Source: Serratia sp. M24T3 (lineage in GTDB: Bacteria > Pseudomonadota > Gammaproteobacteria > Enterobacterales > Enterobacteriaceae). From it: a stretch of 64,000 nt of DNA. Below, piece by piece: positions 56,838 to 64,000 of this stretch. How positions within the stretch are numbered: the first letter of the stretch is position 1; every line of letters starts with the position of its first letter. Where the stretch lies: contig NZ_AJHJ01000011.1 in NCBI RefSeq assembly GCF_000257645.1, positions 62,001 through 126,000 of the forward strand. Direction: 5' to 3'. The position numbers and the translations under genes were made by a program. The notes below the pieces were generated by a model. The model was not told the DNA's origin, made no database searches, and was given only the letters and a program-made list of their open reading frames with translations.

Positions 56838-57272
56838 TCATTTAATTGCGTGAACTGCCGTTACTGCTCTGGCTGCTTCTGCGCCTTTCTTGATGAAGTG
56901 CTGAGTGTAAAAGTCAGTGAACTCTTTTTCAGGCTGGAAGTTGTGCGGCGTCAGGGAAACCGAGAATACCGGCACGTCGGTTTCAAGCTGAACCTGCATC
57001 AGGCCGCTGACAACCGCCTGCGCGACAAACTCGTGACGATAAATACCCCCATCGACGACTAATGCGGCACATACGATGGCGTCAACATTGCCACGCTTTG
57101 CCAGGCGCTTGGCCAGCAAAGGCATTTCAAATGCACCGGGAACATCATAGACTTCAAGCTCATACGCCTGTTGATTGCTCTCAAGATACTGCTTAAAGCC
57201 TACCAGCGTCTGGTTAACAATATCGGCATGCCAGTTAGCTTTAATATAGGCAATCTTAATTGGGGCGGTCAT
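56838..57272 (-). CDS. ribH2: 6,7-dimethyl-8-ribityllumazine synthase, type II (RibH2-like)
   Basis: The 144-residue protein is a lumazine synthase of the RibH2 type known in Brucella and other Rhizobiales, not the housekeeping RibH. Diagnostic stretches are IAYIKANWHADIV, YDVPGAFEMPLLAKRLA, VVDGGIYRHEFVA and SGLMQVQLETDVPVFSV. It would condense the pyrimidine and dihydroxybutanone phosphate precursors of riboflavin. It lies between eryC (77 bp) and eryD (23 bp) on the same strand, so it should be induced with a sugar pathway whose dehydrogenase uses FAD. Confidence 0.9.
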   Translation of the reverse strand: MTAPIKIAYIKANWHADIVNQTLVGFKQYLESNQQAYELEVYDVPGAFEMPLLAKRLAKRGNVDAIVCAALVVDGGIYRHEFVAQAVVSGLMQVQLETDVPVFSVSLTPHNFQPEKEFTDFYTQHFIKKGAEAARAVTAVHAIK

Positions 57273-57349
57273 AAAAACTCCAGTAAAGGTTCGATGATAT
57301 CATCATTATAATCAAGGGTATCGCCCTTATCATCCACGATACTACGCCG

Positions 57350-58282
57350 TTAAAGCAATAGATGCTGGCTGCCGGTATCAATGTGCGGCGCCCAGAATGC
57401 CACACTTTCGGCAATTTCCGCGACCACTTGTCGGTCATTTGGCTCACGCTCTTTGAAACTTAGCTCGAGACAGATTTCGTTGTCTCGTGCGCCACCGCTG
57501 GCAAACGCTTTAAGTAACGGCTCGGGTTGAATTCGGCCATGCGCATTATACTGCGCAGTGAAGGGGCGATGACCACCTTTATCTAACATACTTTGCTTGA
57601 TATGAATGATTGGCGAGTAGCGAGGTACCGCTTCAGCCCAGATATAGGGATCGTAATCCCCTGGATTTTCAGAAGTTACGTCGCCGTGATCGATATCTGC
57701 CATCATCCACATCGGGATCGGCAATCCGGCTTCAGTCAGCCATTTTTGCAACATAAGGCTGTTCTGAATCGTCTCGCCAAATTCTCGGCCTACGCTCATC
57801 GGCTCCCAGAACAGGAATTCCAGCCCTGCGGCTTTGGCATGCTCTGCCACTTCCCACCAGCATTCCAGCGCCCTATTTTGCAGTGCCTCACGCCGCTCGG
57901 TATAGTCAAAATCTTGATAAGTAAAGATAGCAAATTGCGAACCCACCGACTTACCGCCCAGATCGGCGATGATATCCGCAAAGGTTTTAAACCAATCGAT
58001 GTAATAGCGGCGCACGTCGGCATCGGGATGGCCAAAATGATTCAGTCGCCCGTAAGGCCCGGTCATGCCTGATGTCACTCTGACTCCGGTCTCGTCCATC
58101 GCTTTTTTCATTCGACGAGTCAGGTTACGCACGGTCGAAGCTGGCCACGATGGATTGATAAACTCGTGGGTGAGCTGCAAGTCGCGAATACGGATATCGC
58201 GCGCCACGGTGTGAATCAAATCCTCTGGTTCGGCAAAGCGATTGACCAGCGGATTGGTGTTTAACGACAGAGTCAGTGCCAT
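57350..58282 (-). CDS. eryC: tetrulose-4-phosphate racemase EryC (xylose-isomerase-like TIM barrel)
   Basis: The 310-residue protein belongs to the AP-endonuclease/xylose-isomerase-like TIM-barrel superfamily and matches EryC. In Brucella EryC interconverts L- and D-3-tetrulose-4-phosphate. Likely metal-ligand stretches are FLFWEPMSV, MADIDHGD and IIHIKQS. The frame extends upstream into eryB, but ATG 58282 follows AGGAGGAGG closely and lies 11 bp after the eryB stop. Confidence 0.87.
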   Translation of the reverse strand: MALTLSLNTNPLVNRFAEPEDLIHTVARDIRIRDLQLTHEFINPSWPASTVRNLTRRMKKAMDETGVRVTSGMTGPYGRLNHFGHPDADVRRYYIDWFKTFADIIADLGGKSVGSQFAIFTYQDFDYTERREALQNRALECWWEVAEHAKAAGLEFLFWEPMSVGREFGETIQNSLMLQKWLTEAGLPIPMWMMADIDHGDVTSENPGDYDPYIWAEAVPRYSPIIHIKQSMLDKGGHRPFTAQYNAHGRIQPEPLLKAFASGGARDNEICLELSFKEREPNDRQVVAEIAESVAFWAPHIDTGSQHLLL

Positions 58283-58293
58283 GTTGCCTCCTC

Positions 58294-59832
58294 CTAGCCT
58301 ACATTGGCCTGCAAAATAATCGGCGGATGTGAAACCAGGTTTTGCTCGAACCACTGCTCGAAAGCCCTGGCCTGTTCACGATTCAGGTGCAGGCCGTGCT
58401 TGGTGCGACGCAGGAGAATATCCTCGGCACGCTGCGCCCATTCGCTGTTGACCAGATAACGCGCCTCGGCTTCATACAAATTGCCGCCAAAGTGTTGCCC
58501 TAACTCGGCAAGCGAAACCGCGCCGCCAATCAAATTGCTGGTGCGCGAACCGTACAGTCGGCTGTAATGTTTGCGTAACGGCTGTGGCAGCCACGGGTAG
58601 TCATTTTTAAGCTTCTGAGTAAACGTCTCGAAATCGGCGTTTTCAATTTCACCACCGGGCAGCACGCTATCACGGGTCCAATCCGGCCCCATGTTCGGCA
58701 GAAAGCTCGCCACTTTTTGCATCGCGTGCTCGGCAAGCTTGCGGAACGTGGTGATTTTACCGCCAAATACGTGCAGCAGCGGTGCGCCGCCCTGAGTATC
58801 GAGATCAAACACATAGTCACGGGTTACGGCGGATGGATTGCCCTTGCCGTCGTCAAACAAGGGTCGCACACCGGAGTAATGGCGGATCACATCGTCGCGG
58901 CGCAGCTTGACTTTGAAGTAACGATTTACCGCGTCCATCAGATACTGGATTTCGCTCTCATCGGCCTCGACGTCTTCGGCTTGTCCTTTATAAGGAATAT
59001 CGGTGGTGCCGATTAGCGCCTTGTCGCCCTCGTAAGGGTTAATAAAAATCACTCGCCTGTCGTGGTTTTGCACCAGATAGGCCTGCTGCCCATCCCAGAA
59101 TTTCGGCACGATAATGTGCGAGCCTTTAACCAGCCGCACGTTGCGCGCACTGGTGGTATGGGTCACCTGTTTGACGATATCCAGCACCCACGGTCCCGCA
59201 GCGTTGATCAATACTTTGGCAAACACCGTGCGCATCTCACCGCTTTTCTCATCACGCAGCGCAACCTCCCACTTGTCCTGACTGCGTTTGGCAAACACGC
59301 AGGTGGTGCGCGTCAAAATAGTCGCGCCTTTTTCTTTCGCGCCCAATGCGTTGAGCGCCACCAGCCGTGCATCGTCGACCCAGCAGTCGGAATACTCAAA
59401 ACCGCGGTGATAGCTGTCGAGCAGCGGTGTGCCTTCCGGGCTGCGATCCAGATTCAGCGTGCGGGTGCCGGGCAATTTTTTGCGCCCTCCCAAGTGGTCA
59501 TAAAGGAACAGTCCGAGCCTGACTAGCCAAGCCGGGCGATCCTGCGGGCTGTGCGGCAACACAAAGCGCATCGGCCAGATAATGTGGCAGGCAGAATTAA
59601 GCAGCACCTCGCGCTCGATCAACGCCTCACGGACCAGCCGAAACTCGTAATATTCCAGATAACGCAGACCGCCGTGTACCAGCTTGCCGGAGCGTGAGGA
59701 AGTGCCCTGCGCCAGATCGTCTTTTTCACACATCAATACCGACAGCCCGCGCCCCGCTGCATCGCGGGCGATCCCGGCGCCGTTGATTCCGCCGCCAATC
59801 ACCACTACATCGTAGTGTTCAATATCATTCAT
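58294..59832 (-). CDS. eryB: FAD-dependent erythritol-4-phosphate dehydrogenase EryB (GlpD-like)
   Basis: The 512-residue flavoprotein has an N-terminal dinucleotide fold (VVVIGGGINGAGIARDAAGRG), the GlpD signature TSSRSGKLVHGGLRYLE, and a C-terminal DAO_C domain. GlpD itself is a possible reading, but its place between an FGGY kinase and an EryC-type racemase favours EryB, which oxidises L-erythritol-4-phosphate to L-3-tetrulose-4-phosphate. It starts 3 bp after the eryA stop. Confidence 0.87.
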   Translation of the reverse strand: MNDIEHYDVVVIGGGINGAGIARDAAGRGLSVLMCEKDDLAQGTSSRSGKLVHGGLRYLEYYEFRLVREALIEREVLLNSACHIIWPMRFVLPHSPQDRPAWLVRLGLFLYDHLGGRKKLPGTRTLNLDRSPEGTPLLDSYHRGFEYSDCWVDDARLVALNALGAKEKGATILTRTTCVFAKRSQDKWEVALRDEKSGEMRTVFAKVLINAAGPWVLDIVKQVTHTTSARNVRLVKGSHIIVPKFWDGQQAYLVQNHDRRVIFINPYEGDKALIGTTDIPYKGQAEDVEADESEIQYLMDAVNRYFKVKLRRDDVIRHYSGVRPLFDDGKGNPSAVTRDYVFDLDTQGGAPLLHVFGGKITTFRKLAEHAMQKVASFLPNMGPDWTRDSVLPGGEIENADFETFTQKLKNDYPWLPQPLRKHYSRLYGSRTSNLIGGAVSLAELGQHFGGNLYEAEARYLVNSEWAQRAEDILLRRTKHGLHLNREQARAFEQWFEQNLVSHPPIILQANVG

Positions 59833-59835
59833 CGG

Positions 59836-61434
59836 TTACTCCTTGCAGGCGCGACGCTGTGCCGCCTGATTAATAGACTGCAATTCGGACCACACTGGCG
59901 GCAGAACCTGCCGAGTTTGCCGATAGGTTTCAAACAGCCGATCATAGTGGCTGGCAAGCTCTGGTGGCGGCACTTCTACCGCGCTGAGCAGCGGCGTAAC
60001 CCAAGTGGCAATACAGCTGTCCATATCGGGATACGCGCCAATGGCCACTGCGGCCATCATTGCCGCGCCCGCTGCGCCAGCCTCATCGCGCCCACTGACT
60101 CTCACCGGCGTGCCAATGCAGGCTGAAAGGATCCGTCGCACCTGCGCCGAACGTACTGCGCCGCCGGACAGCCGAAGCTCGTGCGGGGCGACGTCGGACA
60201 TGGCTCGATAGCAGTCGCGCGCCGCCATGCCAATCCCCTCAATGACTGCTCGAAGCAAATCGCCATAACCGTGGCTATAGCGCAAACCAATAAAGCTGGC
60301 GCGGGCATCGGCGTTAACAAACGGACCGCGCTCTCCGGCCAGCGAAATATAAGGATGATAAAGCAGGCCATCGGCGTGAGTTTTGCTCAACCACTGATCG
60401 AGATGCTTCACGAGCGTCGGGTGATCTGCCGTGCCGCCAAACTCTTCAATCAGCGTCAGCGTCATATTTAACAACCAGTCAAGATTCAGTGCGGCAGCCA
60501 TATTGGTTTGCATCTGCGTAACCTGATTGGCAATCGGCAGCGTGATGACATAACCGGTCTGCTCGGCGTTAAGGATAACCTCGGAGGAATGTACCGAGCG
60601 CATGTGTACGCCGGTCGAGCCCAGAATCGAACACGCCGTATTGTTATTCCCGGCTCCGGCTGCGCCGGTATGCACTCCTGCGCCCAGCCCTGTCATCACC
60701 ATATCGACATAGCCAAGACACACCGGCGTTCCCGCGCGCAGTCCGATAGCCTCGGCGGCCTCAGGCGTTAACGGGTGTGTTATTTGTGAACCATCAACAA
60801 TTTCTGGCAGCAGATAACGGCGATCGCCCAGCCCCAGAGCGTCGATCACGACCGGCTCATAATCGCGATGGCGAAAATTACCGAAGGTAAAGCAGGCCTC
60901 GGAAGGATCCGTCGCACGCACGCCAGTGAGATTAAGGTACAGCCAGTCTTTGCAGTGCATTACCGACTCGGCGCTGTCCAGCTGCTCGCGATGGTGAACA
61001 TTCATATACGCCAGTTGCGCGCCCTGCTGGCAGGTATTAAGCCCAGTGCCGGTGGCGCTGAATCGCTGACGCGAAAGCTCGGAGCGTTCGAGCCGAGTCA
61101 CCGTTTCGGCAGCGCGGGCATCGAGCCAGATCCACGCGTCCCCCACCGGACGGTTGTCTTTGCCCACCAGCCAGGTGCCATCGCCCTGCGCGGTAACGGC
61201 CAAAGCCACCACCCGCGAAGCCAGATTCTCAATGTCATCCCCCAGTTTGCGAATTGCGCCAACGCAATCGTGCCAGGTTTGAGCCATTGACTGTAACGCC
61301 GAACCGTCTTCGCCACGTTGATAGGTATTTCTGACCGATGCACAGCCTAACTGTTGACCCTCAAGGTCAAACGCGACGGCCTTTACCACCGAGGTGCCGG
61401 AGTCTATGCCGAGAATAATGTCGCGGTTATCCAT
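59836..61434 (-). CDS. eryA: FGGY-family erythritol kinase EryA
   Basis: The 532-residue carbohydrate kinase begins DIILGIDSGTSVVKAVAFD (phosphate-1 loop), and has ELRLSGGAVRSAQVRRI with the C-terminal adenosine-loop pattern and GAAMMAAVAIGAYPD. The EryA assignment rests on the neighbouring eryB/eryC and the EryD-type regulator. It phosphorylates erythritol to start the pathway. The ATG follows GGGAG. It is the first gene of the minus-strand operon. Confidence 0.87.
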   Translation of the reverse strand: MDNRDIILGIDSGTSVVKAVAFDLEGQQLGCASVRNTYQRGEDGSALQSMAQTWHDCVGAIRKLGDDIENLASRVVALAVTAQGDGTWLVGKDNRPVGDAWIWLDARAAETVTRLERSELSRQRFSATGTGLNTCQQGAQLAYMNVHHREQLDSAESVMHCKDWLYLNLTGVRATDPSEACFTFGNFRHRDYEPVVIDALGLGDRRYLLPEIVDGSQITHPLTPEAAEAIGLRAGTPVCLGYVDMVMTGLGAGVHTGAAGAGNNNTACSILGSTGVHMRSVHSSEVILNAEQTGYVITLPIANQVTQMQTNMAAALNLDWLLNMTLTLIEEFGGTADHPTLVKHLDQWLSKTHADGLLYHPYISLAGERGPFVNADARASFIGLRYSHGYGDLLRAVIEGIGMAARDCYRAMSDVAPHELRLSGGAVRSAQVRRILSACIGTPVRVSGRDEAGAAGAAMMAAVAIGAYPDMDSCIATWVTPLLSAVEVPPPELASHYDRLFETYRQTRQVLPPVWSELQSINQAAQRRACKE

Positions 61435-61829
61435 GTATTACTCCCGAGGTTTGAAGGGGGAAAATAAACATACCACTAAGCTAACATAGAGAATGAATTA
61501 AATTTCATATCAAATAAAATTTTTCATTAAAGTTAGCGTTGTCGATCACATTTTTGTTGCATAAATGATCACATTTGGTGGGAAAGTCTTTATTGTCTAT
61601 TAACCAGCAGGCGCTGAATAGCCTAATGAACAGGAAAGAGATCCAGATCTCCTACCAGAAAAAAAGTCTCGGAAACGATTGACAGAAAGTAGGTGCGGCA
61701 ACATTTTTAATGTTAACTATCTTCAATTTTATAACATTACACCGCCAATGAGACGCGATTAGATATGATATTAATCACACTAGCTGTGTGATTTAGCTTA
61801 AACCAGGCAGTCACTATGAGGTCAATGCT
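61435..61829. promoter_or_regulatory. divergent promoter region of the erythritol-type locus
   Basis: The 395 bases hold no gene. GATCACATTT occurs twice as direct repeats at 61545-61554 and 61568-61577, 23 bp apart. A perfect 8-bp inverted repeat, AATCACAC and GTGTGATT with 5 bases between, is at 61773-61793, 37 bases before the DUF2291 start. Both are good operator candidates for the SorC-type regulator, one near each divergent gene set. Confidence 0.6.
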
Positions 61830-62483
61830 ATGTCTACCCTTTCCACCTTTTCACATCAGGTCAGCCCAAGAACCCTAAAAAGGTGGGGTGTGACGCTGGC
61901 CGTCACACTGGCGTTGCTGGTTGCCATCGGCCTGAATACGAAAGTGGTAAAAATAGGTTCTGCAGAAGATGCAGCCGAACAAGCTTTTGCACCGGATAAA
62001 TACGGCGAAAAAGCGTTTCCGGAAATTCAGAAAAGCGTCATGGGCCGCGCGGTGGATGCTGCCACGCTGGCCACGGCGCTAAACGCTGATGCCAATGCAG
62101 CGAAAACCAAATACGGCGTCGGCGACGCTTTGCCGGTTTTTTCGGTTTCATTCACCGGCGTGGTCGGCGCAGGTTCCTCGGGAATTTATCAGGTGAAGGT
62201 CGCGGGACTGCCGGATGATCTCAAAATCCGTCTGCAAACCGGCCCGGCGATTAACGGCACCGACCTGCGCGACGCTACCGGCACCATCCAGTTTGGCGAT
62301 TTCAAAAACCAGATTGAGTATCAAAATGCCGGTTCGGGTATTAACCGCGAGATGAAAAAAGTGGTGTTAAGCAAAATCGATACCGCCAATCTCAGCGGAA
62401 AAACCGTCAAAGTCACTGGCGTTTTCCGCCTGCTTAATCCGAAAAACTGGCTGGTAACGCCGGTGGAGATGGTTGTCCAATGA
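61830..62483 (+). CDS. DUF2291 family protein linked to the sugar importer
   Basis: The 217-residue DUF2291 protein has one N-terminal membrane segment (about 19-37, WGVTLAVTLALLVAIGL) and a periplasmic domain. Such proteins are often encoded with pentose/polyol ABC importers, but their role is unknown. The coding end overlaps the ATPase gene (ATGA), so the two are coupled. It is transcribed away from eryA. Confidence 0.85.
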   Translation: MSTLSTFSHQVSPRTLKRWGVTLAVTLALLVAIGLNTKVVKIGSAEDAAEQAFAPDKYGEKAFPEIQKSVMGRAVDAATLATALNADANAAKTKYGVGDALPVFSVSFTGVVGAGSSGIYQVKVAGLPDDLKIRLQTGPAINGTDLRDATGTIQFGDFKNQIEYQNAGSGINREMKKVVLSKIDTANLSGKTVKVTGVFRLLNPKNWLVTPVEMVVQ

Positions 62484-64000
62484 ATACTGAAAAGTTATTA
62501 GCCAGCCTCACCGGGGGCGAGATAGTGCTGTCGGCACGCAATATCAGCAAAGTTTATGGTTCAACCCACGCTTTGAAAGATGTGGATTTTGATATTCGAC
62601 GCGGCCAGGTGACTACGCTGTTTGGCGAGAACGGTGCTGGAAAATCGACACTGATGAAGATTTTGTCTGGCGTTGTGACGCCAAGCTCCGGACAAATCTT
62701 GCTTAACGGCGAGCCGGTAATCTTCAATTCGACCAATCAGGCGCGTGAATGCGGGATCTCAATCATTCATCAAGAACTTAACCTTTCGCCGAATATGAAC
62801 GTACGCGACAACATTTTCGTTGGCCGCGAGCTACATCAGGCCACTGGGGTGAATTTCGCCGAAGAAGAGCGAATCGCCCGTGAACTGATGGATGAGTTGG
62901 AAGAGGAAATCGACCCACTGACCCTGGTAGAAGACTTACGCCTCGGCCAGCAGCAGATCGTCGAGATCGCTCGCGCGCTGGCGGTTAAATCGCGGATTTT
63001 GATTATGGACGAACCCACCTCGGCGCTCAGTGCGGTAGAGGTTGAAGTCCTGTTCAAGATCATCCGCGATCTCACCAGTCGAGGAGTGGCGATCGTCTAC
63101 ATCTCCCATCATCTGGAAGAAGCGCTGGAAATCACCGATCGCGCAGTGGTGCTGCGTGACGGCGTGATGACCGCCTATGCCAAACGTGAAGATATCGATT
63201 TGCAGTGGATTGTCCGCAACATGGTGGGTGAGCATTTTGATCTCGGTTCACCTCCGACCGGCTACGAGTTTGGGCAACCGGCGTTGCAGGTGAAAGATCT
63301 GACAGTGAAAGGCCCGACCGGAATCAAGGTGGTCGACAACTTGTCACTGGAAGTACGGGCCGGAGAAATTGTTTGTATTTATGGCCTGATGGGCGCAGGA
63401 CGCACAGAGTTGATGGAATGTATCGCGGGCCGAACTCACGCGGAAAAAGGCAGTATTACTTTAAATAATAAAGAAATTTCAGGTTTCAGTATCGCCGACA
63501 GAATTGAGAACGGTTTGGCACTGGTGCCAGAAGACCGTCAGCGCGATGGGCTAATTCAGACCATGAGTGTCGGTGAAAATTTGTCTCTTGCCAGCATCGG
63601 GGAATTTGTAAAAAGAATGGTGTTGTCGCCCAAACGTGAAAAACAGCTGGTCAATGATTCCATTCGTAATGTGACGGTAAAAACCTCCGGCGGCGAGGCC
63701 ACTATTGGCTCGCTGTCCGGCGGGAATCAGCAAAAAGTCGTGATCGGCAAGATGCTGGCGACGCATCCGAAAGTTGTCTTGCTTGACGAGCCCAGCCGCG
63801 GGATTGATATCGGTGCCAAAGCCGAAGTTTTCAGGCTACTGGCCGAGAATGCCAAAAAAGGGCTAGCGGTGATTTATTCCACCTCTGAAGTGGGCGAATG
63901 TTTGAGCGTGGCACATCGCATCATCGTGATGAGCAAGGGGCATATTTCGGCCATCTTCGATGCCAGTGCTACCAAAGAACAGATTATGGCCGCCTCGGGC
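62480..64000 (+). CDS. eryE: sugar/polyol ABC importer ATPase, EryE-like (3' end cut)
   Basis: This duplicated sugar-type ATPase (RbsA/XylG family) has a first Walker A GENGAGKST and Walker B LIMDEPTSALS, and the second, divergent site (GLMGAGRTELM, LSGGNQQKV, LLDEPSRGIDIG). The frame is open to base 64000 and the last visible residues are MAASG, so only a few residues should be missing. Permease and binding-protein genes are expected just beyond the window. Erythritol specificity comes from context only. Confidence 0.88.
   Translation, partial: MNTEKLLASLTGGEIVLSARNISKVYGSTHALKDVDFDIRRGQVTTLFGENGAGKSTLMKILSGVVTPSSGQILLNGEPVIFNSTNQARECGISIIHQELNLSPNMNVRDNIFVGRELHQATGVNFAEEERIARELMDELEEEIDPLTLVEDLRLGQQQIVEIARALAVKSRILIMDEPTSALSAVEVEVLFKIIRDLTSRGVAIVYISHHLEEALEITDRAVVLRDGVMTAYAKREDIDLQWIVRNMVGEHFDLGSPPTGYEFGQPALQVKDLTVKGPTGIKVVDNLSLEVRAGEIVCIYGLMGAGRTELMECIAGRTHAEKGSITLNNKEISGFSIADRIENGLALVPEDRQRDGLIQTMSVGENLSLASIGEFVKRMVLSPKREKQLVNDSIRNVTVKTSGGEATIGSLSGGNQQKVVIGKMLATHPKVVLLDEPSRGIDIGAKAEVFRLLAENAKKGLAVIYSTSEVGECLSVAHRIIVMSKGHISAIFDASATKEQIMAASG

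Noticed and set aside
58294-59832. housekeeping GlpD as identity of the FAD dehydrogenase
   Set aside because: Sequence alone allows it, but the tight operon with an FGGY kinase, EryC-type racemase and SorC regulator supports EryB.
61543-61580. GATCACATTT repeats as CRP sites
   Set aside because: Halves are direct, not inverted, and lack the TGTGA partner at 6-bp spacing.

Overview
The window is chromosomal DNA of a gamma-proteobacterium of the order Enterobacterales. The first 26 kb follow the Escherichia coli order miaB-ybeZ-ybeY-corC-lnt, gltIJKL, ybeL, leuS-lptE-holA-nadD, rsfS-rlmH-mrdA-mrdB-rlpA, dacA, ybeD-lipB, lipA, tatE. The core genes read at near E. coli length and motif spacing, and an ERIC repeat typical of this order follows gltL. 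A genus such as Rahnella, Ewingella, Rouxiella or Serratia fits the accessory content, but this is a guess. No rRNA, tRNA, CRISPR array, transposase or integrase was seen.

Layout. 1-5.8 kb: tRNA modification, ribosome maturation and lipoprotein acylation (miaB, ybeZ, ybeY, corC, lnt). 6-9.5 kb: glutamate/aspartate ABC importer with a good sigma-54 promoter. 9.5-22.4 kb: leucyl-tRNA synthetase, LPS export, DNA polymerase III delta, NAD synthesis, ribosome silencing, and the elongasome/PBP5 wall genes. 22.4-26.8 kb: lipB, lipA and tatE, with two AT-rich accessory insertions. Between lipB and lipA sits an unknown gene broken by one in-frame TGA, behind a highly structured leader. Between lipA and tatE sits a decayed toxin-44 (Ntox44) remnant overlapping a putative immunity gene, also broken by one TGA; this block is bounded by two identical 32-bp copies of the lipA/tatE terminator.

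27-36.3 kb: the tatE-ybeM-crcB-cspE backbone of E. coli, expanded by an amino-acid-type ABC importer, a 4,5-dihydroxyphthalate-decarboxylase-like protein with a divergent MocR regulator, and a TetR-MFS pair. crcB is preceded by a clear fluoride riboswitch. 36.5-47.2 kb: accessory genes, including a Fur-box iron-type binding protein, an S9 peptidase, a serine beta-lactamase-like lipoprotein, a Ppx/GppA-fold protein with a signal peptide, and a 972-residue orphan protein with helix-turn-helix-like repeats, basic clusters, coiled coils and an 18-residue tail repeat.

47.3-52.2 kb: PQQ-dependent glucose dehydrogenase (gcd) directly downstream of a homologue of the PQQ receptor YncD/PqqU. Together they would let the cell oxidise glucose in the periplasm with scavenged cofactor. 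52.9-55.8 kb: LysR/MFS pair around a perfect 25-bp palindrome, plus a SnoaL-like protein.

55.9-64 kb: an erythritol-type catabolic locus. On the minus strand run a kinase (eryA), an FAD dehydrogenase (eryB), a tetrulose-phosphate racemase (eryC), a type II lumazine synthase (ribH2-like) and a SorC regulator (eryD). Divergent from these are a DUF2291 protein and the sugar ABC ATPase, cut by the window end. The lumazine synthase inside a flavin-dependent sugar operon, the toxin/immunity insertion at a duplicated terminator, and the orphan 972-residue protein are the most interesting parts.
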